Below, piece after piece: positions 9,342 through 18,750 of a stretch of DNA of 54,197 nt. Every line of letters starts with the position of its first letter. The stretch's first letter is position 1. The DNA comes from Alphaproteobacteria bacterium. GTDB taxonomy: Bacteria; Pseudomonadota; Alphaproteobacteria; ATCC43930; CGMCC-115725. Where the stretch lies: NCBI GenBank assembly GCA_021325525.1, contig JAJPHB010000008.1, positions 1 to 54,197 of the forward strand, written 5' to 3'. Position numbers and translations under genes: made by a program. The notes beneath the pieces were generated by a model, which was given only the letters and a program-made list of their open reading frames with translations, was not told where the DNA came from and did not search any database.

Positions 9342-9611
9342 GGAGGGCTCGCATCGGTGGCGTCGCGGCCATGAACGCAAGGCCTCCCGCCATCCGTCAA
9401 GGGCTTTGCCGGGCCGCGGCCGCAACTCGTCGGAGACGGCATGGTTAACGGCCCGGCGCGGCGGCATTCCCCCCTCACCCGGGCAAAAACCGCCGATTTT
9501 CGCCGGATTCGACCGCAAATCACCGCGTTAACTTTAATTAAGACTATTGCCTCCCGACGGGTCGTGTCATCATCCGGACGGGGGGAGTGCGGCTAGGCAA
9601 GGATCATTTTT

Positions 9612-10574
9612 ATGTCTCTCCTCGATGCATCGGCGAGCGGCGTCTATGTGATCTCGGCGACGCCCTTCACCGACAGCGGGGCGCTGGACTGGCCCTCGAC
9701 CGACCGCCTCGTCGACCATTACTGCGCGAGCGGCGTCGCTGGCATCACCGTGCTCGGCGTCATGGGCGAGGCGCCGAAACTGTCGCGCGAGGAATCGGAG
9801 GCCTTCGTCGCGCGCGTCCTCAAGCGGGCGACGGTGCCGGTCGTCGTCGGGGTGAGCCAGCCGGGCTTGCGCCTTCTCGGGGACTTCGCCCGCCGCGTCA
9901 TGGATCTCGGCGCCGCCGGCGTCATGGTGGCGGCGGCCGCGGGGCTGCGCACCGACGAGCAGGCCTACGCCTATTTCGCCGCCGTCGCGGCCGAGCTCGG
10001 CGACGCCGTGCCGGTCGTGCTGCAGGACTACCCGCCGCTCAACGGCGTCTTCCTCTCCGCCACCCTCATCGACCGCCTCTTCAGCGAATTCCCGAGCTTC
10101 GTGATGCTGAAGCACGAAGACGTGCCGGGGCTGCGCAAGCTGTCGCAGCTCCGCGCCGCCGAGGCGCGCGGCGCGCGGCGCCGCATCTCCATCCTCGTCG
10201 GCACCGGCGCTCTTTACCTGCCGCAGGAGCTGGCCCGCGGCGCCGACGGCGCGATGAGCGGCTTCGCCTTCCCCGAGATGCTGGTCGAGGTCTGCCGCCG
10301 CTTCCGCGCCGGCGACCGCGACGGCGCCGAGGATCTCTTCGATGCCTATCTGCCGGCGATCCGCCACGAGCAGCAGCCGGGCATCGGCCTCGCCCTCCGC
10401 AAGGAGACGCTGCGCCGGCGCGGCCTCATCGCGAGCGCGCGGACGCGGGCGCCGGGCCCCAGCCTCGATGCCGAGGACCATGCCGAGCTGACGCGCATGC
10501 TCGACCGCCTGGAGCGGGCACGGCGGCGCTTGGACGAGCCGGCGCCGGCACAGTTGCGGCGCGTCTCCGGATAG
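9612..10574 (+). CDS. DHDPS/NAL-family class I aldolase
   Basis: This 320-aa TIM-barrel protein has GVMGEAPKLSREE (49-61, in place of the usual GTTGE), Tyr140 in LQDYPP and the Schiff-base Lys167 in FVMLKHED. These are the key residues of the dihydrodipicolinate synthase / N-acetylneuraminate lyase family, so pyruvate-dependent aldol chemistry is likely. The changed GTTGE motif and a longer, Arg-rich C-terminus (after residue 280) argue against lysine-biosynthetic DapA. It stands alone, so the partner aldehyde is unknown. Confidence 0.9.
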   Translation: MSLLDASASGVYVISATPFTDSGALDWPSTDRLVDHYCASGVAGITVLGVMGEAPKLSREESEAFVARVLKRATVPVVVGVSQPGLRLLGDFARRVMDLGAAGVMVAAAAGLRTDEQAYAYFAAVAAELGDAVPVVLQDYPPLNGVFLSATLIDRLFSEFPSFVMLKHEDVPGLRKLSQLRAAEARGARRRISILVGTGALYLPQELARGADGAMSGFAFPEMLVEVCRRFRAGDRDGAEDLFDAYLPAIRHEQQPGIGLALRKETLRRRGLIASARTRAPGPSLDAEDHAELTRMLDRLERARRRLDEPAPAQLRRVSG

Positions 10575-10732
10575 CAGAAAATCGCGACGGATCAGAATCA
10601 CACAAGCACAACTGGCAGAAATATTTAGAATTCGTGTTGTAGTTGCGAAGAAAATTCATAAAATCCGCCATCCATTATTTCGACCGGGTTTGCGGATGAA
10701 CGAGCAGCAACTTTAGGTTTCGGGGAATCGTT

Positions 10733-12082
10733 ATGACGTTCCGCATATTGTCTCTCGATGGGGGTGGCACCTGGTCCCTCATCCAAATCCTGACGCTGAT
10801 CGATCTTTATCGGAGCGGCGGCGCCCTGTTGTCGGGCCACCACGTGCTGCGCGACTTCGACCTCGTCGCCGCCAATTCCGGCGGCAGCCTCGTCCTCGGC
10901 GGCTTGCTCAAGGATCTGCCGCTCGGCGACGTCGCGAAATACTTCGACGATCCGGCGACGCGCCGCGCCGTCTTCGCCCCGGGCGCCGGCGCCCGCGGCG
11001 CCAAGGCGCGCCTGCGCCGCGCCGCCGCCGGCGTCGGGCCGCGCCACGCGGCGGCGCGCAAGCTCGCCGCCCTGCGCCAGCTTCTCAACAGCGAAGCGGG
11101 CGAGCCGGGGCTCGGCGACATCACGCTCGACGCCCTGACGGCGCGGGCGCGCCTGCCGACGCAGATCATGATCACCGCCTTCGACTACGATCGCCGCAGC
11201 GAGGTCATCTTCCGCTCCAACCTGCAGAGCCGGGCCGCCGGCTTCGGCACGCCGGCGATCGCGACACTCGCTGAGGCGATCCATGCCTCGACGACGGCGC
11301 CCGTCGATTATTTCGACGGGCCGGCGACGGTCTCGCGCGGCCGGCGGTGCTGGGACGGCGCCCTTGCCGGCGACCACAACCCGGTGCTGGCGGCGATCGC
11401 CGAGGCGCTCGCCAACGGCGTCCCGCGCGAGGCCATCGAGGTGCTGAGCATCGGCAGCGGCAGCGTCGTCCTGCCGCCGGCGAGCGGCAGCGAGGATGCC
11501 GCCGCGGCGAAGCTGGTGCAGGTCAGGCAGGCGCACGACCCGGCCGGCGATCTGCGCACCCTCGCCGAGGTGCTGATCGACGACCCGCCCGACCGCGCCA
11601 GCTTCCTCGCGCATCTCGCCTTGGGGCAGGCCGTCCCCGAGGAGCCGGGGCGCGCCGTCGGCGACGGCACCCTCGTCCGCCTCAACCCGCTCGTCCAGCC
11701 CATTCGCGCCGCCGGCGGCTGGGTCCGTCCCGCCGGCCTCATCGAGGCCGAGGACGCGAGCGATGAGTTCCTGCGCCTGCGCAACGCCGCCGCCGACACC
11801 GTCGCCGACGGCGATATCGCGCTCATCCGCAAGTTCTGCCTGCTCTGGCACAATGACGCGGTGCCGAACCAGCCGATCCGCGCTAATGCCGACACGCTCG
11901 AATGCGAAATCGGCCAGCGCTGGTACAGCGAGGCGAAGGGCCGCTGGGCGGCGCTCGTCGAGGCGCGGCCGCGGGCGGCGGCGGCACCGAGCCCGGCGGC
12001 GCCCGCCGGCCAAGCGCCGCCGCCCGCCAGCGGGCCGCGCAGCGCGCCGCCGCCGCGCCTCACCAGCCCCAAGCTGAATTGA
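10733..12082 (+). CDS. Patatin-like phospholipase-family protein
   Basis: This 449-aa protein has the patatin anion-binding loop near the N-terminus (LDGGGTWS, residues 8-15), a nucleophile-elbow position AANSGGS (46-52, Ser49) and a DGA catalytic dyad motif at 208-210 (CWDGALAGDHNP). Patatins are Ser-Asp lipid acyl hydrolases. The usual GxSxG is replaced by A-N-S-G-G, so activity is probable but not certain. The C-terminal roughly 45 residues are a Pro/Ala-rich disordered tail. No signal peptide is visible. The 158-bp leader upstream is AT-richer than its surroundings and may hold the promoter. Confidence 0.88.
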   Translation: MTFRILSLDGGGTWSLIQILTLIDLYRSGGALLSGHHVLRDFDLVAANSGGSLVLGGLLKDLPLGDVAKYFDDPATRRAVFAPGAGARGAKARLRRAAAGVGPRHAAARKLAALRQLLNSEAGEPGLGDITLDALTARARLPTQIMITAFDYDRRSEVIFRSNLQSRAAGFGTPAIATLAEAIHASTTAPVDYFDGPATVSRGRRCWDGALAGDHNPVLAAIAEALANGVPREAIEVLSIGSGSVVLPPASGSEDAAAAKLVQVRQAHDPAGDLRTLAEVLIDDPPDRASFLAHLALGQAVPEEPGRAVGDGTLVRLNPLVQPIRAAGGWVRPAGLIEAEDASDEFLRLRNAAADTVADGDIALIRKFCLLWHNDAVPNQPIRANADTLECEIGQRWYSEAKGRWAALVEARPRAAAAPSPAAPAGQAPPPASGPRSAPPPRLTSPKLN

Positions 12083-12232
12083 CGGCGGCAAGCGGCCGCT
12101 ACAACGAGCGCTTGAATCGCGGAGCCTTGCTGCAATTCGATTGACAGCGCCCGGCGCGGCACCCGATCTTCGCCCGATGGCGCGGCGGCGCCGCCGCGCC
12201 GCGCCAAGAAGAGAAGAAGGGGGCCGGAGCCC

Positions 12233-13216
12233 ATGACGGTCATCGACGTCCACACGCACATGTTGAGCGAGGAGTGGATCTCGCTCATCTCGGAGCATGG
12301 CGGCCCGCGCTACGCGGTGCGGCCCAGCAAGGACGGGCCGCGCGCCGTCATGTGGGACGGCGCCCCCTTCATGACGCCGCAGGAAGGCCATCTCGACTAC
12401 GAGCTGCGCATCAAGAAGATGAACGAGGCCAAGGTCGATCTCGCCATCCTCACCTTGACCTGCCCCAACGTCTATTGGGGCGGGCCGGAGATCAGCCTCA
12501 AGGCGGCGCAGGTGATGAACGACGACATGGCGCGGGCGCAGACGCAATGGCCGGACCGCATCCGCTGGATGGCCTCGCTCCCCTGGCAATACCCGGAGAA
12601 GGCGGTGGCCGAGCTCGACCGCGCCTGCGCCAAGGGCGCCGTCGGCGTCATCGTCCTCGCCAATGTCTACGGCGAATCGCTGACGGACGCGAAATTCGCG
12701 CCGATCTGGCAGGCGATCGACCGGCGCGGCCTTCCCGTCCTCATGCACCCGACGGCGCCGCCCGGCCTCCCCGAGCTCGACATGCGCGTCTACAACCTCA
12801 TCGCCTCGGTCGGCTTCATGTTCGACACGACGCTCGCCGTGGCGCGCATGATCTTCGACGGCTTCTTCGACACCTACCCCAATCTGAAGCTCATCGCGAG
12901 CCATGCCGGCGGCACCCTCCCCTACCTCGTCGGCCGCTTCGACCAGTGCTTCGACAAGATGAATGCCTGCCGCGTCAAGATCGCGCGCAAGCCCGCCGAA
13001 TATCTCCGCCACATCTATTACGACGCCGTCACATACCGGCAGGAGGCGCTCGATCTCTGCGTCGCCGTCGGCGGCGCCGACAAGGTCATGTACGGCTCCG
13101 ACTACCCGCACAATATCGGCGACATGACGGGCTGCCTCGCGCGCGTCAACGCCCTGCCCGAGAGGACGGCGGCGGCGGTGCGCAGCGCCAACGCCCAGCG
13201 CATCTTCAAATTGTAG
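12233..13216 (+). CDS. ACMSD-like amidohydrolase / decarboxylase
   Basis: This 327-aa TIM-barrel metal hydrolase has HxH at His7/His9 (IDVHTHM), His172 in VLMHPTAPPG, His224 in ASHAGGTLPYL and Asp290 in YGSDYPHN. This is the metal-binding set of the ACMSD (2-amino-3-carboxymuconate semialdehyde decarboxylase) group, which also includes gamma-resorcylate decarboxylases. Most members carry out non-oxidative decarboxylation of aromatic or muconate-type acids. The neighbours do not fix the substrate. The start is well supported by GGAG seven bases upstream. Confidence 0.9.
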   Translation: MTVIDVHTHMLSEEWISLISEHGGPRYAVRPSKDGPRAVMWDGAPFMTPQEGHLDYELRIKKMNEAKVDLAILTLTCPNVYWGGPEISLKAAQVMNDDMARAQTQWPDRIRWMASLPWQYPEKAVAELDRACAKGAVGVIVLANVYGESLTDAKFAPIWQAIDRRGLPVLMHPTAPPGLPELDMRVYNLIASVGFMFDTTLAVARMIFDGFFDTYPNLKLIASHAGGTLPYLVGRFDQCFDKMNACRVKIARKPAEYLRHIYYDAVTYRQEALDLCVAVGGADKVMYGSDYPHNIGDMTGCLARVNALPERTAAAVRSANAQRIFKL

Positions 13217-13372
13217 CAGCCGCGCGCGACGAGCCCTCCCCGCCCCCGGGGCGGAGAGGAGCGTTGCCGCGCGTGAACGAAATTTCACCTTGCGGCAATC
13301 TCGGCGCAACCCACCTACCCGACATGATGGGCGACCGAGCCGGGGCTCGGCCGCCAGTCGGGAGAACCCACG

Positions 13373-13804
13373 ATGCGCATCGCCGACGTCCTCCACCACA
13401 AGGGCCGTCTCGTCCATAAGGCGCGGACGACCGACGCCGTCGCCGCCGCGGTGCAGAAGCTGTCGGACAACAATATCGGCGCGCTCCTCGTCTATGACCG
13501 CTGGGGCAAATACGCCGGCATCTTCAGCGAGCGCCACCTCATGCACGGCATCGAGCGCTTCGGCGCGGCGGCGCTCGAACTGCCCGTCGGGGAGCTCATG
13601 GTCCCCGACCGCATCACCTGCCATCCGGGCGACCTCGTCGGCAAGGTGATGGGCCTCATGACCGTGCACCGCATCCGCCACATGCCGGTCGAGGAAGCGG
13701 GCAAGATCGTCGGCATCGTCAGCATCGGCGATCTCGTGCGCGCCGTCATCGAGGAGAAGGAGCTCGAAGTCGAGGTGCTGCGCGACATGGCGCGCGCGCA
13801 TTAG
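13373..13804 (+). CDS. CBS-domain pair protein
   Basis: This 143-aa protein consists of two CBS motifs in tandem. The first is at about residues 8-60 (TTDAVAAAVQKLSDNNIGALLVYDRWGKYAGIFSERHLM, split here by position only). The second is at about 75-130 (MVPDRITCHPGDLVGKVMGL, then HRIRHMPVEEAGKIVGIVSIGDLV). A Bateman pair normally binds adenosyl nucleotides and reports energy state. No attached effector domain is present, as in many small stress-associated CBS proteins. Confidence 0.92.
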   Translation: MRIADVLHHKGRLVHKARTTDAVAAAVQKLSDNNIGALLVYDRWGKYAGIFSERHLMHGIERFGAAALELPVGELMVPDRITCHPGDLVGKVMGLMTVHRIRHMPVEEAGKIVGIVSIGDLVRAVIEEKELEVEVLRDMARAH

Positions 13805-14135
13805 GGCAGAGCGCGCGGCATTCGCCGCTGCGTCATCGCGAGGAGCGGAGCGACGCGGCTGCGTCATCGCGAGGAGCGGAGCGACGCGGCGATCCAGAAT
13901 GCAGCCGGCACGAAGCTCGATGGCGGCGCTCCGCTCGCCATGACGGCTAATGCCGGAATACATTGATACCGCCGGCGACGTGAACCCTCCCCTCGCCGCC
14001 GGCAACCATCGGGCGGCGCGGCGCGTTCTCGCTCGGGAAGGCATTGCGCCGTTCGGCGACCTTTCCGTGCGCCAGGATCGCGTCGCTCCCGCGGCGATGT
14101 CGCTGCGAGGCAGAGCGGAGCCGCCCGTGAAGCGG
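13805..14135 (+). other. Non-coding gap between the CBS and CheB genes
   Basis: This 331-base gap holds the tandem 31-bp repeat (13829-13890). It also holds an open stretch in frame with the CheB gene (from 13950), whose residues do not resemble CheB N-termini and which is probably untranslated leader. No convincing promoter was identified. Confidence 0.5.
13829..13890 (+). repeat. Tandem 31-bp repeat, two identical copies
   Basis: Bases 13829-13859 and 13860-13890 are identical, beginning TGCGTCATCGCGAGG and ending AGCGACGCGGC, and are followed by GATCCAGAATGCAG. The unit resembles the dispersed intergenic element seen in many proteobacterial genomes (GTCATnGCGAGGAGC...GCAATCCAG). Each copy contains GCGTC and GACGC, which could form a weak hairpin. 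Confidence 0.8.
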
Positions 14136-15176
14136 ATGGCACAGCACCACGACATCGTCGCCATCGGCACCTCCGCCGGCGGCTTCCATACTCTCCAGAG
14201 CTTGCTGCGCGGCCTGCCCGCCGAGCTGCCGGCGGCGGTCTTCATCGTCATGCATGTGGGCAGCACGAGCCACCTCGCCCAGCTCCTCGACCAGGCCGGG
14301 CCGCTGCGCGTCAAGGAGGCGGAATGCGGCGAGCCGATCGTGCCGGGGCGCGTCTATGTCGCCGGACCCGGGCGCCACCTGCTGCTTCATGACGGGCACA
14401 TCCTGCTGCGGCGCGGCCCGCGCGAGAACATGGCGCGGCCCGCCATCGACCCGCTCTTCCGCTCGGCGGCGTGCAGCTTCGGCGCGCGCGTCGTCGGCGT
14501 CGTGCTGTCGGGCGCGCTCAATGACGGCACGGCGGGGCTCATGGCGGTGAAGCGCTGCGGCGGCGTCGCGGTCGTCCAGGACCCCGCGGACGCGGCGGTG
14601 CCGAGCATGCCGCAGAGCGCCCTGCGCCACGTCGAGGTCGACCATTGCGTGCCGATCGCCGCGATGCCCGATCTTCTTGCCCGCCTCGCCGCCGAGCCGG
14701 CGGGGAAGACGCCGGAGATACCGCTCGAGATCAGGATCGAGGCGGCGATCGCCGCGCAGGAGCTTTCCGACATGAGCCAGAACGACCGGCTGGGCAAGCC
14801 GTCCCGCTTCGGCTGCCCCGAATGCCGCGGCACCTTGTGGGAGATTGCCGATGGCGGTACGCTTCGCTATCGTTGCCACGTCGGCCACGCCTACAGCGGC
14901 GAGGCGCTCCTCGCGGCGCAAGCCAGCGACGTCCACAAGCTGCTGCGGACGCTGCTGCGCTCGCATCAGGAGCGGGCGGAGCTGGCACGACGGGTGGCGG
15001 CGGCCGAGCCGCCCGACTCCAATCTCGCGGCGCTGATGTCGGCGCGGGCGCGCGAATACGACCGGGACGCGGAGCTGATGCAGCAGCTGCTCCGCGAGAG
15101 GAACAGCGTGCCGAGGGGAGGCGCTCGCGCGGCGGACATAGCGGATGACGGCCAGCAGGAAGAGGCGATCGGCTGA
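14136..15176 (+). CDS. Stand-alone CheB-like methylesterase with C-terminal zinc-ribbon-like motif
   Basis: This 346-aa protein starts at MAQHHDIVAIGTSAGG. The CheB C-terminal (methylesterase) domain spans about residues 5-185, with the catalytic Ser in GTSAGG, the His in VMHVGSTSH and the Asp in LSGALNDGTAG. There is no receiver domain, unlike chemotaxis CheB. Near residue 230 a CPECRGTLWEI...RYRCHVGHAYS segment carries a CxxC...CxxH pattern that could bind zinc. A helical tail follows. It overlaps the next gene by 32 bases, so it is translationally coupled to the CheB-CheR kinase and probably works with it. It may demethylate or deamidate glutamates on an unknown sensor. Confidence 0.88.
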   Translation: MAQHHDIVAIGTSAGGFHTLQSLLRGLPAELPAAVFIVMHVGSTSHLAQLLDQAGPLRVKEAECGEPIVPGRVYVAGPGRHLLLHDGHILLRRGPRENMARPAIDPLFRSAACSFGARVVGVVLSGALNDGTAGLMAVKRCGGVAVVQDPADAAVPSMPQSALRHVEVDHCVPIAAMPDLLARLAAEPAGKTPEIPLEIRIEAAIAAQELSDMSQNDRLGKPSRFGCPECRGTLWEIADGGTLRYRCHVGHAYSGEALLAAQASDVHKLLRTLLRSHQERAELARRVAAAEPPDSNLAALMSARAREYDRDAELMQQLLRERNSVPRGGARAADIADDGQQEEAIG

Positions 15177-18100
15177 GCGGCCGCCGCTGGACAGCCGCTC
15201 GGCTCTCGTCCCGGTCGTCGGCATCGGCGGCTCGGCCGGCGCGGTCCCGGCGCTGAAGGCCGTCTTCTCCAGCGCTCCCGCCGATTCCGGCCTCTCTTTC
15301 GTCGTCGTCCAGCATCTCGACCCCGACCACCGGACCGCGCTGCCGGAGCTTCTGGGCCACGCAACGGCAATGCCGGCGCGGCTGATCGAGGACGGCGGCG
15401 CGGCCCAGCCGAACCACATCCATATCCTGCCGCCGAACGCGACCCTGACAATCAAGGACGGGCGCCTCCGCCTCGAGCCCCCCGCCTTGCCGCGCGGCCA
15501 GCGCACGCCCATCGACGATTTCCTCACCTCGCTCGCGGCCGATCGCGGCGAGAACGCCGCCTGCGTCATCCTGTCGGGGACGGGAAGCGACGGCACGCTG
15601 GGCCTCAGGGCGATCAAGGAGAGCGGCGGGCTCACCCTGGCGCAGGCGGGCGCCGAATATGACGGCATGATGCGCAGCGCCGTCAGCACCGGCCTCGTCG
15701 ACTTCGTGCTTCCAGCCGAGGAGATGGCGGCGAAGCTCGTCGATTATTTCAGCCCGCTGCACGCGGAGGCGCGGCGGAAGAAGCGCGACGGGCTGAGCCA
15801 GGACACGGCCGCCTATCTCGGCCCGCTCTGCGCCGTGCTGCGCGCCCGCACCGGGCACGATTTCAGCGGCTACAAGTACAAGACGATCATCCGCCGCGTA
15901 CTGCGGCGCATGCAGGTGCTGAAGATCGACGAGATGCCGGCCTATCTCGAACGCCTGCGCGCCGATGTCCGCGAGGTCGACCTCCTGTTCCAGGATCTCC
16001 TCATCGGCGTCACCAACTTCTTCCGCGACCCGGCGGTCTTCGCCGCCCTCGAACACGACATCGTGCCGCGGCTCTTCGAGGGGCGCGGCGCTGACGATGC
16101 GATCCGCGTGTGGGTCCCGGGCTGCGCCACCGGCGAGGAAGCCTACTCGATCGCCATCCTGCTGCGCGAGCGCATGCCGAGATCGCATGCGGGACCGAAG
16201 CTGCAAATCTTCGCCACCGACATCGACGAGCAGGCGCTGGAGATCGCCCGCGCCGGGCGCTATCCGGCGGCGATCGCCAAGGACGTGCCCGGCCCGCTTC
16301 TCGAGCGCTATTTCCTGCGCGAGGACGGGACATACCGGGTGGCGAGCGAGCTGCGCGAAGTCTGCCTCTTCTCGGCGCATAATCTGCTGCGCGACGCGCC
16401 CTTCTCGAAGCTCGACCTCATCTCCTGCCGCAACCTCTTGATCTATCTCGGCGCCGATCTGCAGAGCCGGCTGGTTCCGCTGTTCCTTTACGCGCTGCGC
16501 GATTCCGGCTACCTGCTGCTCGGCACCTCGGAGAACGTCGCCCGCCATTCGCGCCTCTTCGCCACCGCCGACAAGGCGCATCACATCTTCCAGCGGCGGC
16601 CGCAGGCCGACCGCCGCCTGCCCGAGTTCCCGCTCACCTCGCCCAATCCGGCGCGCCGCAAGCCGGCGCCGGCCGCCCGCCCGGCCGCCTCCACGAGCGA
16701 TCTTCAGAGCCTGGCCGACCGGCAGCTTCTGGAGCGCTACGCCCCGGCTTGCGTCGTCATCAACGAAGAGGGCGAGCTGCTGCATGTGTCGGGGCGGACG
16801 GGCAAATATCTGGAGCTGCCGCCGGGCCTGCCCAGCAACAACATCTTTGGCCTCGCCCGGCGCGGCCTGCGCCTCGAGCTGCGCGCCGCCTTGCACCGCG
16901 CGGCGAGGACCGGAGAATCCGTCACTCAGCGGAACCTCGCGGTCGGCACCAATGGCGGCCGCCAGACGCTCGATATTATCGTACAGCCGCTGCGCCGCGG
17001 CGAGCCGGCCGAAACTCTCTACATGGTCGTCTTCCGCGATGTGGGCGAGGCGAAATCCGCGTCCGTGGCGCGGGCGGGCGAGCCTTCGGAGGATGCCGAG
17101 GACTCCAATCTCCGCGCCCTAGAGACGGAGCTGGCGGCGACCAAGGAGCGCCTGCAAACCGCGACCGAGGAGCTCGAATCCTCGAACGAGGAGCTGAAAT
17201 CCGGCAATGAGGAGCTGTCCTCGATCAACGAGGAGCTGCAATCCGCGAACGAGGAGCTGGAGACCTCGAAGGAAGAGCTGCAGTCTATCAATGAGGAGCT
17301 GCAGACCGTCAACGCCGAGCTGAAGATGCGGGTCGAGGAGCTGAGCCGCGCCAACAGCGACATCGCGAACCTCCTCGCAAGCACGCAGATCGCCGCCGTC
17401 TTCCTCGATCACCGGCTCGCCATCAAGAGCTTCACCCCGGCGGCGAAGGAAGTGTTCCGCCTGGTCGAGAGCGATGTCGGCCGGCCGATCTCGCATGTGC
17501 GCTCGCGCCTGCGCCTCGATACGGTCGAGGGGGAGGCCGAGCGCGTCCTGCGGACGCTCGGCACGATCGAGAAGCAGGTCGAGAGCGCCGATACCGACGC
17601 CCGCTTCATCATGCGCATGATGCCCTATCGCACGGTCGACAACGTCATCGCCGGCGTCGTCATCACCTTCATCGACGTGACGCGCATCACCGCCGCCGAG
17701 GCGCGCATCAACACGCTGACGCGCGACCTCCGCGACCGGCTGGAGACGCTGCTCGACCTGCTCCCGGTCGGCATCTTCATCACCGAGGACAGTGCCGCCC
17801 GCCGCATCCGCGTCAACCGCTACGGCGCCCGTCTCCTCGGCGAGGAGGACGAGCGCGAGGGACCGCGCGCGGTGTCGGCGCTGGGCCGCCTCATCGTCGA
17901 CGGCCGTGAGCTGCCGGTCGAGGAGCGGCCCTTGCAGCGCGCCGCGCGCACCGGCAAGACCCCGGCCGCGGTCGAAGGCCGCTTGCTCCGCGCCGATGGC
18001 GGCGCCGTCGAGGTGATGATCCTGGCGACGCCGCTCTTCGACGGGGGCGGCCAGCCGCGCGGCGCCATCGCCGCCATCATCGACATCTCCGAGCGCAAGC

Positions 18101-18750
18101 GCGCCGAGGCGGCGCGAGAGCGGCTGATGCACGAGCTGCAGCATCGGGTGAAGAACATCCTCGCCACCGTCGCCTCGCTGGCGAGCCGCATGCTGAAGGA
18201 CCACCCGTCCATCGAGGATTTTTCCGCGGCCTTCCTCGCCAGGATCATGGCCATGGGCCGGATGCACGAGCTGCTCTCGACCCATGAATGGGAGGGCGTC
18301 GATATCCGCGCGCTGACCGCGACGGCGCTGGCGCCCTATGTGAATGGCGAGGAGAACAACACGATGCTGAGCGGGCCGGCGGTGAGGCTGGGGCCGAACG
18401 CGGCGGAGACCTTCGGGATGGCGCTGCATGAGCTGGCCACCAACGCCGCCAAATACGGCGCGCTGTCGGTGCCGGACGGCCGGGTCGAGGTGGTCTGGCA
18501 GGTCCAGAATTCGGGAGACGGGAAACGGCTGGCGCTCACCTGGACCGAGCGCGGCGGCCCGCCCATCGGGCACGGGCGAAGGGAGGGATTCGGCACCGGC
18601 TTCGTTCGCCGCAGCGTCGAATACGAGCTCGAAGGCCGGGTCAGCCTCAGCTTCGAGCCCAGCGGCTTCCGCAGCACGATCGAGTTCCCGTTGCGCGAGG
18701 GCGGGGCGCCGCCCGCGGGAGGATCGGGTGACGGCGGCGATGCCCGATGA
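15145..18750 (+). CDS. CheB-CheR-PAS-HWE hybrid sensor histidine kinase
   Basis: This 1201-aa cytoplasmic protein reads in order: CheB methylesterase (about 20-215; GGSAGAVPAL, VVQHLDPDHR and the GSDGT Asp); CheR methyltransferase (about 225-495; SAM motif PGCATGEEAYSIA near 320, then SCRNLLIYL); a linker; a coiled coil of 7-residue NEEL repeats (about 665-745); PAS-like domains (about 750-860 and 870-985); and an HWE/HisKA_2 kinase (985-1195). The kinase phospho-acceptor is His1000 in QHRVKN, the N-box is ELATNAAKYGALS (about 1095), and Trp1133-x-Glu is in LTWTERGG. No membrane span is seen. A single-domain receiver gene follows with 11 bases of overlap. The stimulus is unknown. Confidence 0.95.
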   Translation: MTASRKRRSAERPPLDSRSALVPVVGIGGSAGAVPALKAVFSSAPADSGLSFVVVQHLDPDHRTALPELLGHATAMPARLIEDGGAAQPNHIHILPPNATLTIKDGRLRLEPPALPRGQRTPIDDFLTSLAADRGENAACVILSGTGSDGTLGLRAIKESGGLTLAQAGAEYDGMMRSAVSTGLVDFVLPAEEMAAKLVDYFSPLHAEARRKKRDGLSQDTAAYLGPLCAVLRARTGHDFSGYKYKTIIRRVLRRMQVLKIDEMPAYLERLRADVREVDLLFQDLLIGVTNFFRDPAVFAALEHDIVPRLFEGRGADDAIRVWVPGCATGEEAYSIAILLRERMPRSHAGPKLQIFATDIDEQALEIARAGRYPAAIAKDVPGPLLERYFLREDGTYRVASELREVCLFSAHNLLRDAPFSKLDLISCRNLLIYLGADLQSRLVPLFLYALRDSGYLLLGTSENVARHSRLFATADKAHHIFQRRPQADRRLPEFPLTSPNPARRKPAPAARPAASTSDLQSLADRQLLERYAPACVVINEEGELLHVSGRTGKYLELPPGLPSNNIFGLARRGLRLELRAALHRAARTGESVTQRNLAVGTNGGRQTLDIIVQPLRRGEPAETLYMVVFRDVGEAKSASVARAGEPSEDAEDSNLRALETELAATKERLQTATEELESSNEELKSGNEELSSINEELQSANEELETSKEELQSINEELQTVNAELKMRVEELSRANSDIANLLASTQIAAVFLDHRLAIKSFTPAAKEVFRLVESDVGRPISHVRSRLRLDTVEGEAERVLRTLGTIEKQVESADTDARFIMRMMPYRTVDNVIAGVVITFIDVTRITAAEARINTLTRDLRDRLETLLDLLPVGIFITEDSAARRIRVNRYGARLLGEEDEREGPRAVSALGRLIVDGRELPVEERPLQRAARTGKTPAAVEGRLLRADGGAVEVMILATPLFDGGGQPRGAIAAIIDISERKRAEAARERLMHELQHRVKNILATVASLASRMLKDHPSIEDFSAAFLARIMAMGRMHELLSTHEWEGVDIRALTATALAPYVNGEENNTMLSGPAVRLGPNAAETFGMALHELATNAAKYGALSVPDGRVEVVWQVQNSGDGKRLALTWTERGGPPIGHGRREGFGTGFVRRSVEYELEGRVSLSFEPSGFRSTIEFPLREGGAPPAGGSGDGGDAR
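17167..17322 (+). repeat. 21-bp periodic coding repeat (NEEL heptads)
   Basis: GAGGAGCTG or a close variant recurs every 21 bases at 17167, 17188, 17209, 17230, 17251, 17272, 17293 and 17314 inside the hybrid kinase gene. It encodes eight successive seven-residue units of the form N/S-E-E-L-x-S-x, a strict coiled-coil heptad between the CheR and PAS parts. Such CheB-CheR kinases commonly have this linker. Confidence 0.9.

Noticed and set aside
10625-14314. 1229-aa minus-strand open frame across the patatin, amidohydrolase and CBS genes
   Set aside because: Three well-recognised plus-strand genes lie under it; its Arg/Ala/Gly-rich composition is that of a shadow frame in GC-rich DNA.
17167-17322. 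Eight-fold 21-bp periodicity considered as a CRISPR or satellite array
   Set aside because: The repeats are in frame, have no unique spacers of CRISPR length, and encode a coiled-coil heptad inside the kinase.
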